The notes beneath the pieces are model-generated. The model was not told the DNA's origin, did no database searches, and saw nothing but the letters and a program-made list of their open reading frames with translations. Positions 43,501 to 50,440 of a stretch of 64,000 bases of DNA are shown here, in pieces; positions within the stretch are counted from its first letter, which is position 1, and the number at the start of each line of letters is the position of its first letter. Source of the DNA: DAOQVR01 sp035341665 (GTDB taxonomy: Bacteria; Chloroflexota; Anaerolineae; JAAYZQ01); assembly GCA_035341665.1 (NCBI GenBank), contig DAOQVR010000018.1, positions 1 to 64,000 of the forward strand, read 5' to 3'. A program made the position numbers and the translations under genes.

Positions 43501-45142
43501 TGGTAGCTAGCGTCTCAGGGTCAACCTTGAAGGTGCCCGCACGCGTAACTGCCAATCCGTGATCTGGGTCGAGGAAGCTGATCTCTGGCGCCTGTGCAAT
43601 GGCTGCCACCATCGCGTTGCAGCGAATCTCGAACTCGCTGCCCTCTACGGGGATGGGGCGGCGCCTTCCGGTGGTGTCAGGTTCACCGAGGTGCATCCGC
43701 ATACAGCGCAGCGCGACAATGTGCCCCTTGTCAGAAATGACGGCAACCGGCTGGGTAAGGACCTCGAGGCGAACGCCCTCATCCAGGGCCTCCTGGACTT
43801 CCCAATCGTTGGCCGGCATCTCGGCCCGAGTGCGGCGGTAGACGAGAGTGACGTCGCGCGAGCCCAGGCGCAGAGCAGTGCGCGCGGTATCAACAGCGGT
43901 GTTTCCCCCGCCGACGACTACGATCTGGTCTCCAAGGTACGCTCTCTCGCCAAGGGCGACGGCGCGCAGGAAAGGCACACCATGGAAAACCCCCTTGGCA
44001 ATGTCCTCTCCGGGGATGCGCAGCTTCTGAGGCTCGTGCGCGCCGATGGCAAGGAACAAGGCAGCATACCCGTCACGGAAGAGCGCTCCGATGTCCTGGA
44101 CGGGGTGGTTGAGCTCAAGCTCCACGCCCAACTTGAGTATCTCGTCAATCTCACGGTTCAAGACGTCGCGCGGAAGACGGTATGCGGGTATGCCGACGCG
44201 TGCCATGCCACCGGCAACGGGCAGAGCCTCGAACACCTTTACCTTGTAGGCCATCCGTGCCAGGAAGTGCGCAGCGCTCAGGCCTGCCGGACCGGCACCT
44301 ACCACAGCAACCCTACGCCGATCCTCAGGCGGAGGCTCCGCCGGTGCCTCGGGGTAGGCCCGCAGCTCTCGGCCTTCGGCAACACGTCCGGACCTGTCCC
44401 ACTCTGCGTAGACTGTGTCTGCGACAAAGCGCTTCAGGGCACAGATCGCCACCGGCGAATCGAGCTTCCGCCGGTTGCATTCGCTCTCGCAGGGGTGATG
44501 GCACACGCGGCCCACGGTGGCAGGGAAGGGGTTGTACTGCTTGATGACTTCGAGAGCCTCTTCGTACCGCCGTTGCCCGATCAGCGCGATGTAACCCTGT
44601 GCGCTTGTGCTCGCCGGACAGGTGGCCTTGCAGGGACTCGTCCCTCGTTTCGAGATGACATAAGCACTGGGCACTGCCTGAGGGTATGGCTTGTAGGTGG
44701 CCGTTCGGGTGGAGAGACCCGCATTGAACTCGCTTGGCACATGAACTGGACAGACCAGGGCACAGTCGTTGCAGGCAGTGCACTTGTCCTGGTCTATGTA
44801 GCGCGGTCTGCGGAGAAGGCTTACCGTGAAGTGCCCCGGTTCCCCTTGAAGGCCCAGAACATCGGTAGTGGGGAGGACCTCGATGTTGCGGTGTCGCCCC
44901 GCCTCGACCAAGCGCGGCGACAGAATGCACATTGCGCAGTCGTTGGTGGGGAAGGTCTTGTCAAGCTGCGCCATATGGCCGCCGATGGCCGGTCCCTCCT
45001 CCACAAGAAAGACCCTTACGCCCGAGCCGGCCAGGTCGAGGGCGGCCTGCACCCCGGCGATGCCTCCTCCGACCACGAGAGCCGCTCCCACTGGTTTGCT
45101 ATCGGATGCAGTCACGCTGGCGATTCTCCTAGGCCTCTCCAC
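40535..45142 (-). CDS. Giant HdrA with an inserted GltD (NADPH/FAD) module
   Basis: 1535 residues, against 1032 in the HdrA paralogue here. Order: FAD domain 1 (VVGGGIAGVQAALDLAGSG near 24, CAMCILSPRLVE near 72); [4Fe-4S] CTACNDCALVCP near 125; then a GltD-type insert, about 165-640, with CKATCPASTSAQGYIAL, CHHPCESECNRR, FAD site VAVVGAGPAGLSAAHFLA near 277, NADPH site VVVGGGNTAVDTA near 407 and GVFAGGDAAAGPG near 554. It continues with CLSCGLCSECYQC near 654, HdrA CVGSRDREHEYCSAVCC, a second FAD domain (VIGGGVAGMTSALCLADQG near 1100) and a C-terminal two-cluster ferredoxin (CTGCLTCVRICP, CRGCGLCAAECP). It should accept electrons from NAD(P)H and bifurcate them. It overlaps hdrB upstream by 14 bases. 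Confidence 0.9.
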   Translation of the reverse strand: MERPRRIASVTASDSKPVGAALVVGGGIAGVQAALDLAGSGVRVFLVEEGPAIGGHMAQLDKTFPTNDCAMCILSPRLVEAGRHRNIEVLPTTDVLGLQGEPGHFTVSLLRRPRYIDQDKCTACNDCALVCPVHVPSEFNAGLSTRTATYKPYPQAVPSAYVISKRGTSPCKATCPASTSAQGYIALIGQRRYEEALEVIKQYNPFPATVGRVCHHPCESECNRRKLDSPVAICALKRFVADTVYAEWDRSGRVAEGRELRAYPEAPAEPPPEDRRRVAVVGAGPAGLSAAHFLARMAYKVKVFEALPVAGGMARVGIPAYRLPRDVLNREIDEILKLGVELELNHPVQDIGALFRDGYAALFLAIGAHEPQKLRIPGEDIAKGVFHGVPFLRAVALGERAYLGDQIVVVGGGNTAVDTARTALRLGSRDVTLVYRRTRAEMPANDWEVQEALDEGVRLEVLTQPVAVISDKGHIVALRCMRMHLGEPDTTGRRRPIPVEGSEFEIRCNAMVAAIAQAPEISFLDPDHGLAVTRAGTFKVDPETLATNLPGVFAGGDAAAGPGALIEAIAAGRRGALSIDRYLRGVPLRTPRELLPLPTTAVSHEEIQARIAHGQVDVRPRAIAPKAAIQDRLHDFREVEACLGEEEALAEAGRCLSCGLCSECYQCVLACKAHAIDHHQAPYEQTLEVGAVILAPGFAPFNPERYSALGYGRYPNVLTSLEFERLLSASGPTAGHILRPSDRQPPRRIAFLQCVGSRDREHEYCSAVCCMYATKEATLATEHVRGVECTIFMLDMRAFSKGFDAYYQRAREKYGIRYVRYRIPAIAEDPANHNLLLTYEREDGGWTKDPFDLVVLSVGMEQPTGAELLSQRLEVELDRDGFCATQPFHPVETSRPGVFVCGAFAEPKDIPDTVIQAGGAAAAALVTIGEARGTLVTRAEYPPELTVLPTDEPRIGVFICSCGTNIAGVVDVAAVVGYAASLPNVVHAENTMYTCSADSLKLIQERIRDKNLNRVIVSSCTPRTHEPIFRDTVREAGLNPFLFEMANIRDQDSWVHAQWPQLATQKAMDLTRMAVARSRRLQPLYRQEQSLFHQALVIGGGVAGMTSALCLADQGYDVVLVEREPQLGGLASRLTATGDGIDPRPVVSSMVTRVVHHPHIQVLTNHVVQKSSGFVGNFRTVVASQSGPTQCLIEHGVIIVATGAQEHRGTAFGLGADGRVLTQLDLEHALGSSESDDPRSPGPFAGPLRSVVMLQCVGPWDEAGSATGFYCSRICCSTAAKNALRLKTLFPDVAVYVVYNRDVRTYGFLEKLYTAARKAGVTFIRCPEGSRPEITTGERLSICVHDDILQRSLVLPADLLVLSEALVPAHGSQDLADQLKFSCTLDGFFLEAHVKLQPVEFPAEGIYLAGSAHYPKLIDEVIAQAGAAAARASTILSREALEVGGVVAVADPAKCTGCLTCVRICPFSAVLINPLLVGVGGITGAAEISAAACRGCGLCAAECPAKAIQLQHFTDDQVLAKQSSLFESIDLALGG

Positions 45143-46016
45143 CCGACGGGAGTCCCATGAGGGTGCGCGACTTCACCCGGTTGAGTGGAAGGCCGACCTC
45201 ATCGGCCGATAGGCCCAAGGCCACTCCAAGAAGCTGTGGGTAGAAGAGCACCGGAAGGTTGAAGCGTGTATCAAAGAGCTTCTCGATGCGGCGCTGCTGC
45301 AGCTCGTACATGATGTCGCAGAAAGGGCACACGATGACAAGTGCGTCTGCACCTGATTCGGCCACGCGAGCGAGTTTGAGGCGAGGCAGCTCAAGTGCTG
45401 TGTGTTCGTCGGCCGCGAGTATGCCGCCTCCGCAGCACAACTCGCGCCCCTCATAGGGGATTGACTGAGCTCCGGTTGCCTCAATGAGCTGGTCCAGGCT
45501 GGTGGGATTTTCGGGGTCGTCGAAGTGGTCATGAGCTTCGCCGGGCTTGAGGTAATGGCACCCGTAGTGCGCCGCGAGCCGGAGTCCCGAGAGGTCGACG
45601 CGCACAGAGCGACGGAGACGGCCGGGGCCGATCTCTTCGTATAGTAGCCGAACGAAGTGTCGGATGCGAACATGCCCCTGGTATTCCAGGCCTGACGTCT
45701 TCCTGAGGAGCACGTTGATGCGCTCTAGCAGCGCTGGGTCGGCGCAAAGCGTGCGATTGGCTTCAGCGAGAGTGCCGGTGCACGAGCTACAGAGTGCGCA
45801 GACGTCGATACCCTGCTCCTCGGCAAGGGCCAGGTTGCGTGCGGCCATTAGGAGGGCGGCTTCGCGGTTGACTGACTTGACTGGGAACCCGCAGCAGCCG
45901 AAGTCGTTGATATCATGAAGCTCAATGCCCAGGCGAGAGGCGACCCCGCGAGCGGCCTTCTCGTAGTTGAGCGCGCGCACAGGCGCTGTGCAGCCGAGGA
46001 AGAGCGCGTAACGCAT
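45129..46016 (-). CDS. hdrB: HdrB-like heterodisulfide reductase subunit
   Basis: 295 residues with two CCG domains: FGCCGFPVKSVN...LCSSCTGTL and ELCCGGGILAADEH...VCPFCDIMYEL. These bind the paired noncubane [4Fe-4S] clusters at the disulfide-reducing site. It is probably cytoplasmic. The gene follows hdrC by 3 bases and overlaps the giant hdrA. It belongs to the first Hdr module (HdrA-MvhD-HdrC-HdrB), which has no fused partner. The physiological disulfide or other acceptor cannot be inferred. Confidence 0.92.
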   Translation of the reverse strand: MRYALFLGCTAPVRALNYEKAARGVASRLGIELHDINDFGCCGFPVKSVNREAALLMAARNLALAEEQGIDVCALCSSCTGTLAEANRTLCADPALLERINVLLRKTSGLEYQGHVRIRHFVRLLYEEIGPGRLRRSVRVDLSGLRLAAHYGCHYLKPGEAHDHFDDPENPTSLDQLIEATGAQSIPYEGRELCCGGGILAADEHTALELPRLKLARVAESGADALVIVCPFCDIMYELQQRRIEKLFDTRFNLPVLFYPQLLGVALGLSADEVGLPLNRVKSRTLMGLPSGGEA

Positions 46017-46019
46017 CGC

Positions 46020-46550
46020 TTATGCCTCGCCTTTGGCTTCCGAGGCGCCAGGGCTTTCCAGGCCGGCCGCTCCGAGGATGCGCGCTATGTCGGCTGGACT
46101 CTCCGTGATCTCAGGTAGACCCTGTTCGTTGCGGCGCTCGTTTTCGAGCATTGTGATGTCGTAGAGCCGGCCGTGGGCGGCAAGCAGGGCAATCTGCTGA
46201 CGGAATGAGGGCGGCATGAAGCCCTCGGCCACGGCCACGTTCTTGATCGCGTGCATCAAGTCAGTGATGCGTACGTCCTGTGGGCAGCGCTCCTGGCATG
46301 TGTAGCATGTGGAACAGAGCCAGACGAAGTCGGCCGAAAGCACCTGGTGCAGGCCCAAGCGCGCCATATGGATGATGCGCCGAGGGTTGTAACGGGCTGT
46401 GATTTCGCGCACGGGGCATGAGGCCGTGCAGGTCCCGCAGCCAAAGCAGCGCCAGATGTTCTCGCCGCCCGGTTCAGAGGCGATCCTGGCACAAAGGGAA
46501 GGATCGAGTGTCTCGGCGTTTGTGTCCATAGGCAGTCTCTCTGAGGGCAT
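46020..46550 (-). CDS. hdrC: HdrC-like iron-sulfur subunit
   Basis: 176 residues from the ATG at 46550; the ATG at 46529 (seven codons in, with AGAGAG upstream) is an alternative and gives a more typical N-terminus. Two [4Fe-4S] motifs are present: CFGCGTCTASCP and CSTCYTCQERCP. HdrC passes electrons from HdrA to HdrB. The gene lies 14 bases after the Cys-type mvhD and 3 bases before hdrB, in a tightly packed operon. Confidence 0.92.
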   Translation of the reverse strand: MPSERLPMDTNAETLDPSLCARIASEPGGENIWRCFGCGTCTASCPVREITARYNPRRIIHMARLGLHQVLSADFVWLCSTCYTCQERCPQDVRITDLMHAIKNVAVAEGFMPPSFRQQIALLAAHGRLYDITMLENERRNEQGLPEITESPADIARILGAAGLESPGASEAKGEA

Positions 46551-46564
46551 GAGCTCGGCTTCGG

Positions 46565-47017
46565 CTACTCTTGCTCGGAAGCGGAGCGAACCGCCCTTCG
46601 GAGCGGGCTTGGCCCCAATCGACGGACGCGTTCGGTCATCTGCGTAGCGGCAGCGGCAAAAGCGTGCGCTTGGCTGCCCGAAAGGTAGAAGACTCCGAGT
46701 CGCTCCCCGTCAATCCCCACCTGCTCGAGCAGCTTGCGGGCGTATTCGACGCGCCTGGTGGCGCGCACGTTGCCGTGCACGTGATGGCAGTTCCCAATAG
46801 AGCACGCCACAATGTAGACACCGTCGGCCCCTTCTTCGAACGCACGCAGGATGTACTCGACATCCACCTTGCCGGTGCAAGGAAATCGGAAGAGCTTGAT
46901 GTTAGCCGGGTAGCTTATCCGCAGCGCACCGGTCGTGTCGGCAGCCATGCTGCCACAGTAGATGCACGTGAAGGCGGTGAGTTCTGGTTCGAATCCATTC
47001 TTGTCGTGTTCTGCCAT
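46565..47017 (-). CDS. mvhD: MvhD-like iron-sulfur subunit, cysteine form
   Basis: 150 residues, full length and uninterrupted. It has CIYCGSMAADTTGA near residue 18, PCTGKVDVEYILRAFEEGADG at about 46-66, and VACSIGNCHHVHGN with Cys72 aligned to the selenocysteine of the paralogue at 40.1-40.5 kb. In methanogens MvhD connects the hydrogenase MvhAG to HdrA. No hydrogenase genes occur in the window, so here the subunit probably links HdrA to another donor such as ferredoxin or a dehydrogenase. It lies 13 bp after the first hdrA. Confidence 0.93.
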   Translation of the reverse strand: MAEHDKNGFEPELTAFTCIYCGSMAADTTGALRISYPANIKLFRFPCTGKVDVEYILRAFEEGADGVYIVACSIGNCHHVHGNVRATRRVEYARKLLEQVGIDGERLGVFYLSGSQAHAFAAAATQMTERVRRLGPSPLRRAVRSASEQE

Positions 47018-47030
47018 GGAGTCTCCTGCG

Positions 47031-50000
47031 CTAGGCGAGGGCCCACTGGCCTAGGATTGGCTCCTCGACCAGAATAAGCTGATCGTCGCGGTAGTGCCTC
47101 AACTGGATGGCGTTGGCTGGGCATTCGCTTGTGCACGTTCCGCATCCGGTACAGAGAGAGGGCTCAACGAAGGCTGCCCCAATGATCGTGCCAACGCCAA
47201 CTGCCCTGGGGTCCACCTTTGGGATGTGGAACGGGCAGACTCTGACACACGTGAGGCACCCGACGCACTTGGCCTGATCTACTATGGCAATGGTCCCTCC
47301 CACCTCCAACTGGTCTTTGCTCAGGTAGGTCATCGCGCGGGCAGCGGTCGCGAGCGCCTGGGAGATTGATTCCTCGATGAACTTGGGGTAGTGAGCTAAG
47401 CCTGCGAGGAATATCCCTTCGCGAGTAAAGTCCATGGGACGGAGCTTCAGGTTGTTCTCCATGAAGAAGCCTTCACTCGACAGAGGCACGTCCAGGATCT
47501 TGGCGAGGGTTTCGTTCGTGTCGGCCGGCATCGTCGTCATTGACAGGGCCAAGAGGTCCGGAGTGAAAACCAGGGGCTGGTCGAGCGATAGGTCCGTGAC
47601 CCGAATCTCAAGCTTCCCATAGTTCACCTGCACCTGGGGAGCCCCATCATCCGTGTAGCGCAGGAAGACGACGCCTCTGCGCCGGGCCTCGGTGTAGTAG
47701 GTCTCGCGGAAGCCGTAGGTGATTAGGTCCTTGTAGAGGACGTACACCCCGCAGTCGGGATTGATCTGCTTGATGGCAATGGCGTTCTTCATGGTGTTGG
47801 TGCAGCATGTCCGGCTGCAGTAGTGTATCTTTTGGTCAGGGGGGTCCACGCACTGGATCATGACCACTTTCTGGAGCTGACGGGCAGTGTCGACATCTGC
47901 GGCGAGCCTCTGCTCCAGCTCGAGCTGCGTGACCACGCGAGGATCGTGGCCGTAGAGGTAGACGTTGCCCTTGAACTCCTCGCCGCCCGTCGCCACAACC
48001 ACGACCCCGTGCTCTATCTCCCAGCAGCGGGGCGGCTCGCCATTTCCTTCACAGCTGAGCCGGGACCGGAAGTTGCCGACATGACCCTCGAAGCCGATCA
48101 GCTGAGTGTTGTGAGAGAGGGCAATCCTCTCGTGGCTGTGCACACGCTTGATGAGCGACTGAAGAAGGCGTTGAGGGCTCGTCCCCTCAGCGGTCTTGTA
48201 GAGATAACGTAGGTTGCCCCCGAGCCTGTCCGTCTTTTCTACGAGAAAGACATCATGGCCCTCATCGGCGATCGACAGAGCCGCAGTCATTCCGGCAAGT
48301 CCACCGCCGATGACCAAAGCAGAGCGGCTAAAGGTCTGCTTGTCCTTGCTGAATGCGTGAAGGTGGCGCGCGCGCGCCACGCCCACGCGCATTTCTTCCT
48401 TTGCCTTCCTGCAGGCGCCCTGAGGGTTGTCCCCGTGGACCCATGCGCAGTTATCGCGCAGGCTCACGAACTCCAGGAGCTGAGGGTTGAGCCCCTCCTG
48501 GCGGATCACGTCCCGGAAGAGTGCGAGGTGTGTCCTGGCGGTGCAGGCGCCTATGACAATCCTGTTGACCCCGTGCTCGCGTATGGCTTCGCGAATCGTC
48601 TTCTGCCCATCCGCCAAGCAACCATAGGGGAGCACCTGTGTGTGCACCACACCAGACAGCTCTCGGGCAAAGCCAAGGAGGTCGTTGACATCAATGACCG
48701 TGTCGATCGTAGGGTGGCACGCGCAGGCGAAAACGCCAATCCTTGGCGGCTCAAGAGACACGTCCCTCTCGGTTGGGTAGTCGGGTCGCTCGATCTCTGT
48801 GCCCGACTTGCCGGAAAGCAGCGCCATGCAGCGTGCGGCGGCGCCGCTGGCGTCGATGACTGTCTCGGCGATCTCCTTGGGGGTGGCAAACGCACCGGCA
48901 ACGAAAACACCCGGCCGGCTTGTGTCAAGCGGCTCGAACTTGTCGGTTTTGCAGAATCCGTACTCGTTTAGCTCGATCTGCATGTCCTCCGCAAGAGCGA
49001 CTGCTTTGGGCGGTGGCACGCTGCCAACGGAGAGCACCACGAGATCGAAGCGCTCGCGACGCAGCAGGCCGCTCTCATCGTGGTAGTGAAGCAAAAGGTC
49101 GTGCGTAGCCGGGTCTTCGCGAATCTCAGATATGCGGCAGCGCGTGTACTTGACATCCCAGAGATCCTTGGATTGCTCGAAGTAGGCGGTATACTCCTTG
49201 CTGAAAGCCCGCTCGTCCATGACGAAGACCTCACAGGTCACGTCGGAGATGCGCTGCTTCGCCAAGACGGCTTCCTTCGTCGCGTACATGCAGCAAATAG
49301 ACGAGCAGTAAGGGTGTTCTTGGTCGCGTGAACCCACGCACTGCAACCAAGCAATGCGCTGCGGAACCTTGCCGTCAGACGGTCGCTCAATGGCGCCCTC
49401 GGTGGGTCCCGAGCGGCTGGACAGCCGCTCAAACTGAAGACCTGTGACAACATTCGGGAAACGCCCGTACCCCAGTTCTTCGGCAGGGGTGGGGTCGTAG
49501 AGCTGGTATCCTACGGCCAATATGATTGCGCCGACTTGAATCTCCTCGATCCAGTCCTCCTCGTCGAGGTTGATGGCTTTCGTCGGGCAGACTTGCTCGC
49601 ACTTGCAGCATGGATCGCAGTAGGGGCCCCTCTCTATGACGTAGGCGTTGGGAGCCGAGCGCACCGCCGGTTTGTAGGCCGCCTTGCGCTTCACCAATCC
49701 TGCCTGGAACTCGCTCACTAGATCAGCCGGACAGACGGCAGCGCATTCCCCGCAGTTGACGCACAGGGTGGTATCAACATAACGTGGCTGATGATGAACC
49801 TGGACCGTGAAGTCTCCGGGTAGGCCTTTTGCACCGACCGCAGTGCTGTTGGTGACGATCTCGATGTTCGGATGCAAGCTATGGTCGAGCAAGAACGGGG
49901 AGATGGAAGGCCGAGAGCAGCCGTAGCCGTGGTCGGACGTTCCTCTGCAGAGGACGCAGTCGTGGGTGGGAAACATGAAGCCGAGCTGCGAGACAATGCC

Positions 50001-50129
50001 CCCTATGCTGGGTGCCGAGTCCAGCAAGTAGACCTTGTAGCCCGAATCCGCCAGGTCGACGGCGGCGCGCATACCGCCAACCCCGGCGCCAACTACCATG
50101 ACAGAGCCGCGCATCCTACGTTGAACCAA
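47031..50129 (-). CDS. hdrA: HdrA-like FAD and iron-sulfur protein (bifurcating, two-FAD form)
   Basis: 1032 residues from a TTG at 50129, chosen for AGGAGGAG 4 bases upstream; an ATG at 50114 is an alternative. FAD domain 1: VVGAGVGGMRAAVDLADSG. Next come CVNCGECAAVCP and CDPCCKCEQVCP clusters, CVGSRDQEHPYCSSICC, a second FAD domain VIGGGLAGMTAALSIADEG near 620, CVDPPDQKIHYCSRTCC, and a C-terminal ferredoxin pair (CVGCLTCVRVCP, CTGCGTCTSECP). Without the GltD insert it is a plain HdrA2-type flavin bifurcation candidate. It is the first gene of the 13-gene operon, downstream of an attenuator-like leader. Confidence 0.92.
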   Translation of the reverse strand: MVQRRMRGSVMVVGAGVGGMRAAVDLADSGYKVYLLDSAPSIGGIVSQLGFMFPTHDCVLCRGTSDHGYGCSRPSISPFLLDHSLHPNIEIVTNSTAVGAKGLPGDFTVQVHHQPRYVDTTLCVNCGECAAVCPADLVSEFQAGLVKRKAAYKPAVRSAPNAYVIERGPYCDPCCKCEQVCPTKAINLDEEDWIEEIQVGAIILAVGYQLYDPTPAEELGYGRFPNVVTGLQFERLSSRSGPTEGAIERPSDGKVPQRIAWLQCVGSRDQEHPYCSSICCMYATKEAVLAKQRISDVTCEVFVMDERAFSKEYTAYFEQSKDLWDVKYTRCRISEIREDPATHDLLLHYHDESGLLRRERFDLVVLSVGSVPPPKAVALAEDMQIELNEYGFCKTDKFEPLDTSRPGVFVAGAFATPKEIAETVIDASGAAARCMALLSGKSGTEIERPDYPTERDVSLEPPRIGVFACACHPTIDTVIDVNDLLGFARELSGVVHTQVLPYGCLADGQKTIREAIREHGVNRIVIGACTARTHLALFRDVIRQEGLNPQLLEFVSLRDNCAWVHGDNPQGACRKAKEEMRVGVARARHLHAFSKDKQTFSRSALVIGGGLAGMTAALSIADEGHDVFLVEKTDRLGGNLRYLYKTAEGTSPQRLLQSLIKRVHSHERIALSHNTQLIGFEGHVGNFRSRLSCEGNGEPPRCWEIEHGVVVVATGGEEFKGNVYLYGHDPRVVTQLELEQRLAADVDTARQLQKVVMIQCVDPPDQKIHYCSRTCCTNTMKNAIAIKQINPDCGVYVLYKDLITYGFRETYYTEARRRGVVFLRYTDDGAPQVQVNYGKLEIRVTDLSLDQPLVFTPDLLALSMTTMPADTNETLAKILDVPLSSEGFFMENNLKLRPMDFTREGIFLAGLAHYPKFIEESISQALATAARAMTYLSKDQLEVGGTIAIVDQAKCVGCLTCVRVCPFHIPKVDPRAVGVGTIIGAAFVEPSLCTGCGTCTSECPANAIQLRHYRDDQLILVEEPILGQWALA

Positions 50130-50283
50130 GGTGCTCCTCCTGAGTGGCGGAAAAGAATAGAGCCCCTCTAGTTGGCAAGGGGCTCGAATGCAGTTGAGAG
50201 GGTGCGTTGGGTGATTGTGTTTGGACGGGCAGAGGCGCGCCATGGCTCATCACGATCCTGCGTGCCTGGTGGGCGCCGTTCAT
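50116..50283 (-). CDS. Short leader ORF upstream of and overlapping hdrA
   Basis: 55 codons from an ATG at 50283 with AGGAGG about 9 bases upstream, ending TAG at 50116-50118, inside the hdrA 5' end. The predicted start MNGAHQARRIVMSHGAP has no homology I recognise. Its reading frame runs straight through the terminator-like hairpin at 50160-50185 and stops just past the hdrA TTG. It could be a leader peptide whose translation controls readthrough, or it may not be expressed. Hence the low confidence. Confidence 0.35.
   Translation of the reverse strand: MNGAHQARRIVMSHGAPLPVQTQSPNAPSQLHSSPLPTRGALFFSATQEEHLGST
50160..50185 (-). terminator. Terminator-like attenuator in the leader of the hdr-met operon
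   Basis: On the minus strand GAGCCCCT pairs with AGGGGCTC around a 10-nt loop and is followed directly by TATTCTTTT. This is an intrinsic-terminator pattern located between the promoter and the first gene of the operon, about 20 bases ahead of the hdrA ribosome site. Confidence 0.6.
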
Positions 50284-50343
50284 TGCCTCAACTCCTCCTC
50301 GAGTTGTCCCGTTCCTCGACTCCGGACTTGCCTGGCTGAGTCC

Positions 50344-50372
50344 ATTATACGCGGATGCGCGCTGCGGCGCAA
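50344..50372 (-). promoter_or_regulatory. Promoter of the 13-gene hdr-met operon
   Basis: On the minus strand TTGCGC (50367-50372) and a perfect TATAAT (50344-50349) are 17 bp apart, giving a leader of about 208 nt. It diverges from the tgt promoter 33 bp away. Confidence 0.65.
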
Positions 50373-50404
50373 AAGGAGTATTGGTCTTGGAGGGTGGGAC
50401 TCGC

Positions 50405-50434
50405 TTGACAGCAGGCTGGCTGCGGTGCTAGAAT
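50405..50434 (+). promoter_or_regulatory. Consensus promoter of tgt, leaderless
   Basis: TTGACA (50405-50410) and TAGAAT (50429-50434) are 18 bp apart. The ATG at 50441 falls at the predicted transcription start, so the tgt mRNA is probably leaderless. Confidence 0.65.
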
Positions 50435-50440
50435 CAGGCC

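Noticed and set aside
40535..45142. Selenocysteine in the giant HdrA
   Set aside because: No in-frame UGA in either HdrA; the sites seen are ordinary cysteines.
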